From DAIDJD01 sp035485275 (GTDB lineage Bacteria; Oederibacteriota; JAJYGY01; DAIDJD01): a stretch of 64,000 bases of DNA. The notes beneath the pieces are model-generated. The model saw only the letters and a program-made list of their open reading frames with translations. It was not told where the DNA came from and made no database searches. Positions 16,964 to 23,955 of the stretch are shown in pieces (the stretch's first letter is position 1; each line of letters starts with the position of its first letter). Where the stretch lies: assembly GCA_035485275.1 (NCBI GenBank), contig DATHOE010000012.1, forward strand, positions 198,815 to 262,814. Reading direction: 5' to 3'. The position numbers and the translations under genes were made by a program.

Positions 16964-18589
16964 TCAATGCCCTAGGGTGAAATCCGTTGGGACCCTTCCC
17001 AGGGCTGCCACAGTGTCATGGACAGCTCCCGCCTTCAGCTGGGAGGGACTGGCCCCCGCGGCGGTCAGGCCGTCCAGGAGCACTTTGGCGCGGGTTTTCG
17101 CCAGATCCACCAAGTCCCCCTTGTTGACCGCCAGGGAGTCCAACAAGTGGGCCTTCAGCAGCTGGGGATATCCGGCTGCCGTGGCGCCTCCCGCCTGCGC
17201 CTGCAGGTCCTGGAGGCTTTTGTCGCCAAGCTTTTGCGCCAGCAGGCGTTCGTAGATATCCACGTCCGAACCGTCCTTTTTCGCCCGTTCCGCGTCTACC
17301 AGGAGGCCCAAGGCCTGTTTTTGCATGGCCAGGCCGTCCTCCTGGGGGTCATAGGTGCCGTCCACCTCCATGCTGAGCGAAGGGCGGGCCTTCAATGCCG
17401 CGGCGATGCGGTTCAGTTTCGCCTGCTCACCGGCGGGCAGGGCCCCACTCCCGACCGGGAACGATGCCGAACCCATGTCCTGCGCGCCGGGGTCCCTGCC
17501 GCCGCCCGGGACCAGGTTGTCCAGGGCCGTGAAGGGCGCCGTGACCAGTTTTTCCAGGAAGTTGACCAGCACTTTGCAGAGGGCGCCCCAATATCGGAAT
17601 TTCGGATCGTGGAGGTCCCCGGTCACGGGAAGGCTGATGTCGATGCGCCCATGGCGGTCCTTGAGCAGAGCCAGGGCCAGCGAAAAAGGCAGATGCATTG
17701 CGTCTTTGCTTTGGACCCTCTTTCCGAAATTGAAGCCTTGGATGATGAGGCGGTGCTGGGCGTTCAGCTTGCCGTTGGAAACTCGGTAGGTGGCGTTGAA
17801 GTCGATGCGCCCGCCCTGCCTGACCTCGTGGCCGGCGTAGCGGCCCGTGTAGGGGCTTATCGCCTGGGCCGCGTACTGGTTGAGCGAGAAGGTGGCTTCG
17901 ACCTCCGGGTTGTCCAGGGGCGAACGGATCAGGGCGTCCATGGCAAGGCTGCCCTGGCCGTCCACCGTGCCTTTGACGGTGGCGTTGACCTGGGCGCCGG
18001 GCAGGGTGCTGAAGCCCGTGACGCTCAGGTCCAGGGGCGCAAGCTTGAGGCTGTAGCCCTGGCCGATGGCGAGGTCGGTGAAGTTGATGCTGGCGTTGTG
18101 CAGGACAAAGGAGTCCACCTCCACCTCCGGCCGGGGCGCGGCGGCGGTGGGCGTGGTGGGGCTCGCCTTGGCTGTGGCTGTGGTGGGGCCGGCCACGGGG
18201 ACCAAGGACTGCAGGTTGATCTGGTTTCCCGGCAGCAGGGCGACGTTGACGCGCAGCCCGTCGAAGCCCGCGGAGGTCACCCGCAGGCTTTTGTGCGCCA
18301 GGCGCAAGGGATCCACCTGCAGCCAGAAATCGTTGAAGCCCGCCATCTCCGGCTGGTCAGGGCCGTGGTCGCGGATGCTCAGGTCATGGACGGAAAGGCG
18401 GAAGGTGAAGGGGTTGAAGATCACCCGGCTCACGGTCACCGGATGCCCCAGCTTCTGGCTGGCCACGCGGCCCACGGCATAGGGCAGGGCCAGGGGGACC
18501 ACCAGCACCAGGAAAACCACCAGCAGGGTCAGCCCAATCCCGAAGGTCCAGACAGCGGCACGGACCAGCTTGGCCATCGCGTTCCTCAT
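16964..18589 (-). CDS. DUF748/AsmA-like envelope protein
   Basis: 541-aa protein with one N-terminal transmembrane helix (VWTFGIGLTLLVVFLVLVVPLALPYAV). The periplasmic part matches DUF748: FNPFTFRLSVHDLSIRD near the N-terminus, repeated beta segments (VNVALLPGNQINLQSL) and a C-terminal ...FPVGSGALPAGEQAKLNRIAAAL module. DUF748 proteins belong to the AsmA-like/TamB bridge-type group linked to lipid transport and outer-membrane homeostasis. Monocistronic on this strand. Confidence 0.75.
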   Translation of the reverse strand: MRNAMAKLVRAAVWTFGIGLTLLVVFLVLVVPLALPYAVGRVASQKLGHPVTVSRVIFNPFTFRLSVHDLSIRDHGPDQPEMAGFNDFWLQVDPLRLAHKSLRVTSAGFDGLRVNVALLPGNQINLQSLVPVAGPTTATAKASPTTPTAAAPRPEVEVDSFVLHNASINFTDLAIGQGYSLKLAPLDLSVTGFSTLPGAQVNATVKGTVDGQGSLAMDALIRSPLDNPEVEATFSLNQYAAQAISPYTGRYAGHEVRQGGRIDFNATYRVSNGKLNAQHRLIIQGFNFGKRVQSKDAMHLPFSLALALLKDRHGRIDISLPVTGDLHDPKFRYWGALCKVLVNFLEKLVTAPFTALDNLVPGGGRDPGAQDMGSASFPVGSGALPAGEQAKLNRIAAALKARPSLSMEVDGTYDPQEDGLAMQKQALGLLVDAERAKKDGSDVDIYERLLAQKLGDKSLQDLQAQAGGATAAGYPQLLKAHLLDSLAVNKGDLVDLAKTRAKVLLDGLTAAGASPSQLKAGAVHDTVAALGRVPTDFTLGH

Positions 18590-18808
18590 GGTTCCCTCTT
18601 TATACCGGATGCAAAAGAAATGGGGACTAGCCCTTCGGTTAGTCCGGGATACTACCGATTCATATCAGCTAAGGGAAGCCCCAATTCGTGAATAGGGTTG
18701 TTTGGCAACGCTTATCTGGGCTGGACGAGAAATTTGGCGCGGGGAAGGAGCCCTCTGTTACACTTGCGCGCCATTGGGATGGCCTATTTCATTGTTTGAG
18801 GGGTAAGA

Positions 18809-18991
18809 ATGAGGATTACGCGTTTCCTGTGCCTGCTTTTGCTGTTTCCCAGGTTTGCTTCAGCCCATGAAAACCAAGCGTCCTTGGACTACAACGACGA
18901 CGCAAGTGCGGCGGCGCCCAGCCCTGTGCCTACCCCGGACGCAATCAAGAGTTTGACCGGCCGGTTTGTACACGGTGCATGGATCGGATAA
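18809..18991 (+). CDS. Truncated secreted protein at an insertion junction
   Basis: 60-aa open frame with a clear signal peptide (MRITRFLCLLLLFPRFASA-HE) and a good GAGGGG ribosome-binding site, then a Ser/Pro/Ala linker that stops abruptly after GRFVHGAWIG. The stop falls at the edge of a repeat (18,993-19,085) duplicated near the island end, so this looks like the 5' remnant of a larger gene cut by an insertion. The product, if made, would be exported. Confidence 0.5.
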   Translation: MRITRFLCLLLLFPRFASAHENQASLDYNDDASAAAPSPVPTPDAIKSLTGRFVHGAWIG

Positions 18992-18992
18992 C

Positions 18993-19085
18993 AAAAAAAC
19001 CTTTACGTCCCTAGCGCAAAAAAACCTTCATTGCCAGGGCCTTTTCAGCCGGCCCGATGAGGGGCTTTTTTGCGTGCGGACGTGG
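18993..19085 (+). terminator. Terminator-containing repeat, copy A
   Basis: Contains a hairpin (CCTTCATTG at 19,025-19,033 pairing with CGATGAGG near 19,055, inner arms GGGCC/GGCCC) followed by T6. The whole ~90-bp block recurs at 21,190-21,281, and a degenerate version of the island-end repeat follows at 19,115-19,136. The two copies flank hipBA and the tRNA cluster. Confidence 0.6.
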
Positions 19086-19152
19086 ACGGATAGAAATACC
19101 TATGGATACGCGTTGAGTAAGATATTCTCAGGACACATAGTTTTTCCGATGT

Positions 19153-20382
19153 TCAGGCCACCGTCGCGGCGCGTTCTTGGATCAGATCCTGTATTTTAGA
19201 GAAGGTTTCGTTTGTCCCGGTTTCCTTTTCCAGGCTAAGTGCCAGCGCTGGCGCTTGCTCCAGCAGGCTGGTGGCCAATCTTTGGATTCCATGCAAAACG
19301 AAATCGGGTTTGAGCGCGCATTGTTCGGCAAGTTCCATCCAATGGCGCGCGGTCACCCGTTCCGGGTGGTATTCGCTGCCGATCTTCATGGCCATTTTTT
19401 GACTCAATTCGGGATAGAGCGCCGTGGAGATCAGGTCATAGGCTGGTGCCATGTTTGGGCCAGTTTCCGGGAGGAGCACTGAGTAATTTTTTCCATGCGC
19501 GTCCGCATTGCCGGTCAGGAAGTTGAAATAGAATAGCTTTAGGAAATTCAGGACATCCGCTGCTGGCTTCACGCTGTGTTCTTTGAGCAGTTTCACCCCT
19601 GTCCCGAAGCTGGGGCCGCCTTCGTTTTGGTATTTATTCTCGGGTGCGATGCCAAGGGCCTGGCAGAAGTCCTCCTGGTGCAAGCGTTGCACCTTGCCGT
19701 CCTTTCTATGCCTGTCAAAACGCTTTATGCAGATATAACTCACGCCGCCGGCGCGGCCTAAAAACGCCGACGCCACATCCAGCCCGGCTTTTTCGGCCAG
19801 GCGAAGGCAAAAAAGTTCGTTCTCCAAAATGCCCTCAAATCCCGCGGGTGCGATTTTGAGGATGTGAGTGCTGGGTTCTTCGTCATCAGGCAGGATGAGC
19901 TGGCCTTCGTCGATGATTAGGGCCAACTTATTTTGCGCTCCGGCCAGAGAAAGCCGCACCCCTTCGCCGGTTAACAGGGGTCGGGTCGGAAGCTTTTTGA
20001 ACAGGTCTTCGAGTTCCAGCTCTGATAGTATCCGGCGCTTAGTTGGACCTGTTTTGGCATTCCGGCCTTCGGGCGGCCACAAGGAAGCCGCACCGGCGCA
20101 TTCGCCTCCCAGCTCAGCCAGCAGCGAGAAGTCGTTGCGTTCGGAAACTCCAAGGGCTTTCGCCAAATGGCTTCGCACCGCTCCCTCGGGCAACATGCCG
20201 CCAAAGACGGCATGGCAAACATTGTGTGTGTAGGGCGCGTGAGCCAGGGGCAGGGCCAAGGACAAGGCCTGGGCGGAATCCTTTTTGAGATAGGCGGGGT
20301 CGTAGGTGAAGCTGAGCCTGCCGTCGTCCTTGAGTTGCCCCAGCTTTTGGTTCAAAAGATAAACGTCCAGGATTCTATCCAC
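19153..20382 (-). CDS. hipA: HipA-like serine/threonine kinase toxin
   Basis: 409-aa HipA-family kinase; known members phosphorylate aminoacyl-tRNA synthetases and induce growth arrest. Residues seen: SLAGAQNK at 145-152 (ATP/substrate region), the catalytic GNADAHGKN at 291-299 and the metal-binding APAYDL at ~312-317. The N-terminal Couple_hipA domain (MLPEG...) is intact, so it appears active. It overlaps the antitoxin gene by 8 nt, the standard hipBA layout, and its expression should be repressed by HipB with HipA. Confidence 0.9.
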   Translation of the reverse strand: MDRILDVYLLNQKLGQLKDDGRLSFTYDPAYLKKDSAQALSLALPLAHAPYTHNVCHAVFGGMLPEGAVRSHLAKALGVSERNDFSLLAELGGECAGAASLWPPEGRNAKTGPTKRRILSELELEDLFKKLPTRPLLTGEGVRLSLAGAQNKLALIIDEGQLILPDDEEPSTHILKIAPAGFEGILENELFCLRLAEKAGLDVASAFLGRAGGVSYICIKRFDRHRKDGKVQRLHQEDFCQALGIAPENKYQNEGGPSFGTGVKLLKEHSVKPAADVLNFLKLFYFNFLTGNADAHGKNYSVLLPETGPNMAPAYDLISTALYPELSQKMAMKIGSEYHPERVTARHWMELAEQCALKPDFVLHGIQRLATSLLEQAPALALSLEKETGTNETFSKIQDLIQERAATVA

Positions 20383-20596
20383 GGGGTCCCTCCACCCGTA
20401 GCTTCAAACCAAGGTTTTTGGCGACCATGAGGGCCAGGCCCAATTGGCAGCTGGTCTTACCGTTCTCAAGATCGCTGATGAATCGCAGCCCTGTGTTACA
20501 GAGGCCAGCCAGTTCAGCTTGTTTCAAGCCCTGTGCTTTACGGGCCTGATGAATAGCTGCGCCAAAAGCTTTTGCGTCTTCGAGCCGGTCAGACAC
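20375..20596 (-). CDS. hipB: HipB-like antitoxin, Xre-family repressor
   Basis: 73-aa helix-turn-helix protein (KAQGLKQAELAGLCNTGLRFISDLENGKTS) with a short C-terminal tail. First gene of the hipBA pair; neutralises HipA and represses the operon in known systems. Repeated TTCCCGTTCGGTAA sites upstream (20,608-20,621 and 20,705-20,718) are candidate operators. Confidence 0.85.
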   Translation of the reverse strand: MSDRLEDAKAFGAAIHQARKAQGLKQAELAGLCNTGLRFISDLENGKTSCQLGLALMVAKNLGLKLRVEGPRG

Positions 20597-20607
20597 GTCG
20601 GTCTCCT

Positions 20608-20718
20608 TTCCCGTTCGGTAACATGGAGGCTTTAAGAAGGACTTTTTCTAAGTTTATTACTTATCGGTAATATTCTATGCTCAAAGACCATTTTAAGCAA
20701 GATATTCCCGTTCGGTAA
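20608..20718. promoter_or_regulatory. Candidate hipBA operator region
   Basis: Two identical 14-bp direct repeats TTCCCGTTCGGTAA (20,608-20,621 and 20,705-20,718) flank an inverted pair ATTAC-N6-GTAAT (20,656-20,671) immediately upstream of hipB. The second copy lies 6 bp from the 3' end of the tRNA-Ser-like gene. Spacing and location suit HipB binding; this is inference. Confidence 0.45.
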
Positions 20719-20724
20719 AAAAAT

Positions 20725-20814
20725 GAAAGGGGAGGGATTTGAACCATCGGTTCCCCCGAAGGGGGCCTCCTGCTTTCGGGGCAGGCGCAATAAGCCGGAC
20801 CCTGCCACCCTTCC
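20725..20814 (-). tRNA. tRNA-Ser(CGA)-like, somewhat degenerate
   Basis: The minus strand folds as a type II tRNA. Acceptor GGAAGGG pairs with CCCTTTC, the D arm is GCA/TGC, the anticodon stem CCTGC/GCAGG holds loop CCCGAAA (anticodon CGA), the long variable arm is CCCCC-TTC-GGGGG, and the T arm loop is TTCAAAT. Oddities: C at position 33 instead of U, one T-stem mismatch and no encoded CCA. It could be a working serine tRNA or a decaying copy. Confidence 0.6.
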
Positions 20815-20822
20815 GCATGGGT

Positions 20823-20893
20823 GTCGATGGAGGAACTCGGACCCACGGCGTCCGCCTTATGGGAGCAGCGCTCGACTGTCTGGCACCATCGAT
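20823..20893 (-). pseudogene. Degenerate tRNA-Met(CAU)-like sequence
   Basis: Six acceptor pairs (TCGATG/CATCGA), an anticodon arm CTGCT-CCCATAA-GGCGG reading CAU, and a T-arm-like GTGGG-TCCGAGT-TCCTC lie at nearly correct spacing. Position 8 is G, position 33 is C, position 55 is C and the D stem is broken. The next 200 bases (20,894-21,105) contain another weak anticodon-arm-like hairpin with TGT near 20,935 but no convincing gene. Confidence 0.35.
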
Positions 20894-21105
20894 CTGGAGT
20901 CTCCGCCCGTACTCGCGCCGAGCTTTCGCCCTTACAAGGGCGCACATCGTTGTTGTTACCCACTGCCCATCACTTGCCATCAACGACCATCACAAAAAGA
21001 AAGCCCTCTGCTACCGCTCGGCAGGGGCCGGATTGGCAACAAAGGGCTTGTGGAGATACGGTTTCCTCAACTCCCTGCAGGGGAAGGGAAGAACCGCAGA
21101 GAGTC

Positions 21106-21147
21106 TGGACCCGGCAGGACTTGAACCTGCGACCAAGCGATTATGAG
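21106..21147. repeat. Distal attachment site: partial tRNA-Ile copy
   Basis: 42 bases identical to the 3' part of the tRNA-Ile gene at 63,826-63,867, reaching from the discriminator base through the T arm to the anticodon (TTATGAG). Beyond it the sequence diverges completely, as expected for the far end of an element inserted in the tRNA. Confidence 0.85.
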
Positions 21148-21189
21148 CTTGATAAAACGGGTTGGACAGTGATTTCGACCCGAAGGCAC

Positions 21190-21281
21190 CAAAAACCTTT
21201 ACAGCTCTAGCACAAAAATGCCCTTCATTGCCAAGGCTTTTACGAGGCCGAAGCGATGAGGGGCTTTTTGTGTGCGGACAC
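21190..21281 (+). terminator. Terminator-containing repeat, copy B
   Basis: About 90 bp similar to 18,993-19,085. Hairpin GCCCTTCATTG (from 21,220) pairs with GCGATGAGGGGC (to 21,263), followed by T5. It lies just inside the left island end and would stop transcription entering or leaving the element. Confidence 0.6.
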
Positions 21282-21312
21282 GAGTCCCCACGAATACCCC
21301 CGATTCCTCACT

Positions 21313-21334
21313 GAGTAAGACACTAATAAGACAC
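21313..21334 (+). repeat. Island-end repeat with paired TAAGACAC boxes (left)
   Basis: 22 bases identical to 63,688-63,709. Each contains two direct TAAGACAC boxes 11 bp apart. It lies 166 bp inside the left attachment repeat. Candidate arm-type integrase or excisionase binding site. Confidence 0.55.
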
Positions 21335-21417
21335 CGAAGTATTTTGGTAGGGTCATATGTTGTCCAGTTTTAGAACAAAAATCTTGCCGGGGTCAAATCA
21401 GAATCGTACTGTTGGGC

Positions 21418-22164
21418 ATGCCTTCGGCCCCTGAAAACCGTCCTGAAGTCCATAGTGTCAGCTTCCTGGTACGCCGCAAAATTGAGCGTGCTGGAGAGCA
21501 AATTTGGTGCATGGAGAATTTCCGCGACTTGCCGTTTACGGCCGTTGCCAGGACCCTCTCTCGCCTTGCCCGTTCCGGGGTGATTCGGCGCCTCAGCAAG
21601 GGCATCTATTACCATGGCCGCGGGGCCGCCTTGGACGACAGCAAACCCGATCCAACCGCGCTCCTTAGACTGGCTTCGAGAAAGAAACCGGTGTTTCCAT
21701 CCGGTTTGGCTGCCGCGAATCTCCTGGGGTTCACGAGCCAGACCCCGGTGAAACTCGAAATCGCCACCTGCGCGACAAGTCTGCCGCGCAAGCTGATAGG
21801 CCAGGACACGGTCGTCCATACTCGCCGTCCGAAAGCGTGGGCAAAGCTTTGGCGGACCGACGCGGCCTTTTTGGACTTTCTGCGGCGAGGGGGTAGGACG
21901 AGCGATCTTTCCCCGGAAGAGACGGTTCGCCTGAGCTTGCGTCTGCTTGTGCAGGGAAGCCGGTTCGAGAGGTTGGCCAAGGTTTGGGCCACCGAACCAC
22001 CACGGGTCAGGGCGCTGTTGGGGGCCCTGTGCGAACTGCGGGAGAGGGATCCAGAGACGCTGCGGCGCATGCGGAATTCATTGAACTTTGAAACCCAATT
22101 TGATTTTGGAATGTTTGCCGGGCTGCCGAACGCGAAGGCCTGGAAGGCCAAGCAGCTTCATTGA
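21418..22164 (+). CDS. DUF6088/AbiEi-like antitoxin-type regulator, no toxin partner
   Basis: 248-aa protein with an N-terminal winged-helix region (LPFTAVARTLSRLARSGVIRRLSKGIYYHGR) of the kind found in AbiEi-type type IV antitoxins and DUF6088 proteins. A larger C-terminal domain (FPSGLAAANLLGFTSQTP..., LSPEETVRLSLRLLVQG) follows. In complete systems an AbiEii nucleotidyltransferase toxin follows; here the next gene is the opposite-strand hicB, so it is an orphan. It could still act as a DNA-binding regulator. Confidence 0.65.
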   Translation: MPSAPENRPEVHSVSFLVRRKIERAGEQIWCMENFRDLPFTAVARTLSRLARSGVIRRLSKGIYYHGRGAALDDSKPDPTALLRLASRKKPVFPSGLAAANLLGFTSQTPVKLEIATCATSLPRKLIGQDTVVHTRRPKAWAKLWRTDAAFLDFLRRGGRTSDLSPEETVRLSLRLLVQGSRFERLAKVWATEPPRVRALLGALCELRERDPETLRRMRNSLNFETQFDFGMFAGLPNAKAWKAKQLH

Positions 22165-22248
22165 GTCCGCCAGCTAGCCGGACATCTGCTTATTTATGTG
22201 ATCAAATTGAACTTGGGGTCGAAACGCAGGTTAAAAATAGGAGCGCAA

Positions 22249-22458
22249 CTAGGCATACATGAGACGGCCCTTGGGCTCCGGTATAGCACGGTCCAGACTC
22301 TTAGCGGTTTCTATCCATTCTTCAATGACGGTTTCGACATTCTTAAGGGCGGCCTGGTAGTTCTTGCCGTCCGCCATGCAGCCGGGCAATTCCGGGACTT
22401 CGGCCAGATAAGCTGAGTCTTCCTTGCTCCAGTAAATGATGATCTCGTATTTGCTCAT
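22249..22458 (-). CDS. hicB: HicB-like antitoxin
   Basis: 69-aa protein with the partial RNase-H-like HicB fold (YEIIIYWSKEDSAYLAEVPELPGCMADGKNYQAALKNVETVIEEWI). Neutralises the upstream HicA mRNA interferase. No C-terminal DNA-binding extension is present, so autoregulation may be absent or need HicA. Overlaps hicA by 4 nt. Confidence 0.85.
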   Translation of the reverse strand: MSKYEIIIYWSKEDSAYLAEVPELPGCMADGKNYQAALKNVETVIEEWIETAKSLDRAIPEPKGRLMYA

Positions 22459-22709
22459 AAAGTCCCCGCCAGTTTGTATTTCAGGATCAAAACTCGGACC
22501 TGCTTGACCTGGTATACCTTGGCCTTCGCACCCTTGGGCTGTAAATTGATGATTTCGTCGACACCATCCTTGGTGAAGATGTGATGGTCACCGTTGATTC
22601 TCTCCTGAAAACCCAACTTTTTCAAGGCGCTGACTAGGCCATCGAAATCGATGTTCGCGTCTGCATCGCCTCGAAGGATCTTTTCCAGGAATTTCTTCGC
22701 TTGGGTCAT
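22455..22709 (-). CDS. hicA: HicA-like mRNA interferase toxin
   Basis: 84-aa protein with the dsRBD-like HicA fold: LVSALKKLGFQERINGDHHIFTK contains the catalytic His region (GDHHIF) and the end KVYQVKQVRVLI is typical. Cleaves mRNA in known systems. First gene of the hicAB pair; toxin-first order is usual for this family. Confidence 0.85.
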   Translation of the reverse strand: MTQAKKFLEKILRGDADANIDFDGLVSALKKLGFQERINGDHHIFTKDGVDEIINLQPKGAKAKVYQVKQVRVLILKYKLAGTL

Positions 22710-22814
22710 TAAAACCCTTCGATATCAGGTTCACAGCGGCATCTTGATTGTCAGGGCGCCTCGATCCCTGGTCAACGCCGTTGTGAGGTTTGGGCGTCGG
22801 CCAGGCGTTCAAGT

Positions 22815-23648
22815 TCAACGCGGGTCGTTTTCATTTGGCTCCTCCCAGGTGCGTTCCAGAATTGCATTTGGCACCAGCAAATGCCATCGCGGCACCTGAG
22901 TAGACTTGCCTATGGATGACCGAGCCCAGTAAAGCGTGGCTTTATGATTTCGGGCTTCCACCAGGGGTTCCAACGCCACATCAGTTATATGCCAGCGTTC
23001 CTTGTTCTGCTCCAGGAAGAAGCCGGTCTTCGCGGCGGTCAGGCCATTGCCCAGGGCCAGGGCATAGGCCACCACGCGGTCTATGTTCAAATACTCCACC
23101 GTCTGGAATGAGTTCCAGACTTCTTCGTATTCGCCGCCCCATTGCGGACGGTCCAGGCAGTCCACTAGGGTCCGCTCCAGGCTGGTCACTTTGACGGGCA
23201 TTTCATTGTGCTCGCGCTCAAGGACTTCCAGTTCAGGGTTGGCCAGGGTCTTGGGTGGCAGGACGCTGCGGTAGCGCGCGTCCCCGTGGTGGTAGTTGAC
23301 GTGTATCTTGGAAGCCAGGAAGTTGTAGGTCGACCATAGAGAGTGGGCCACCCCGTGGAACTGTAGGGCCGTGTGGTAGGCCAGCACCGCATCCGGGGCC
23401 AGTTTGGAGCAGAGGTGGTAGGGATCGACTTGAAGGGTCTCTTGGGCTCGACCAGGAGGGACGACGGCATACAGCCCTCGTCTGAGTCCCACCAGGCGTC
23501 CGCTTTTTTTGACGAAGTGAGCCAGATGGGCGTCGCGGGTGCCCTTGTTGGTTGAGAGGGACTGCGCTTTGAATGCGTCGAATTCTTCCACTCGGAAGAC
23601 CGGGTGGGTGGCGAAGAAGTCCTGCACCTTACTTGTTCTATTTAACAT
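22815..23648 (-). CDS. AbiEi-type type IV antitoxin, orphan
   Basis: 277-aa protein with an N-terminal winged-helix domain (TRDAHLAHFVKKSGRLVGLRRGLYAVVPPG) and the AbiEi core (DPYHLCSKLAPDAVLAYHTALQFHGVAHS..., VKVTSLERTLVDCLDRPQWGGEYEEVW). AbiEi represses its operon and antagonises the AbiEii nucleotidyltransferase toxin. Directly downstream only a 20-codon open stretch follows, so the toxin gene has been lost. A 93-bp fragment of a second such gene lies at 23,728. Confidence 0.8.
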   Translation of the reverse strand: MLNRTSKVQDFFATHPVFRVEEFDAFKAQSLSTNKGTRDAHLAHFVKKSGRLVGLRRGLYAVVPPGRAQETLQVDPYHLCSKLAPDAVLAYHTALQFHGVAHSLWSTYNFLASKIHVNYHHGDARYRSVLPPKTLANPELEVLEREHNEMPVKVTSLERTLVDCLDRPQWGGEYEEVWNSFQTVEYLNIDRVVAYALALGNGLTAAKTGFFLEQNKERWHITDVALEPLVEARNHKATLYWARSSIGKSTQVPRWHLLVPNAILERTWEEPNENDPR

Positions 23649-23727
23649 ATACCCATATATATATTATTTGTATTAGAAGTAAATAGCAATATTTGGACGG
23701 CGTGCTTGCCTATATATTGTTAATAAC

Positions 23728-23820
23728 TATGGTCCATGTTCAAGTACGGCACTCCCTGGAATGAGTTCCAGATTTCTTCGTATTCCCCGCCCCCATTGCG
23801 GGCGGTCGAAGCAGTGCAAG
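23728..23820 (-). pseudogene. AbiEi gene fragment
   Basis: About 93 bases align with 23,073-23,165 of the intact AbiEi gene (encoding the DRPQWGGEYEEVWNSFQ region) but contain one-base indels that break the frame. It lies at the border between the AbiEi gene and the Fic-fusion gene and looks like a recombination scar from a second AbiEi copy. Confidence 0.65.
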
Positions 23821-23850
23821 TTCGCTGCCATTGTTGTTAATTTCGGATAC

Positions 23851-23941
23851 GCACAGTATACTTGTAATGGCACAGCACCAAAAACTTGTATACGTACAGC
23901 ACCAAAAACTTGTATTAGCACAGCGCCAAAAACTTGTAATG
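23851..23941 (+). repeat. 24-bp tandem repeats upstream of the Fic fusion gene
   Basis: Three contiguous 24-bp units (23,870-23,893, 23,894-23,917, 23,918-23,941) with core ACAGCACCAAAAACTTGTA, plus a shortened fourth unit at 23,851-23,869. Unit junctions form CTTGTA-N4-(G/T/C)ACAG inverted pairs. They end 14 bp before the Fic start and are likely operators for the regulator domain of that protein. Confidence 0.6.
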
Positions 23942-23955
23942 CTCCGGGGACTGAA

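Noticed and set aside
17018..18691. 557-codon plus-strand frame
   Set aside because: Shadow of the DUF748 gene.
23851..23941. CRISPR array
   Set aside because: Units are contiguous 24-bp repeats without spacers and no cas genes are present.
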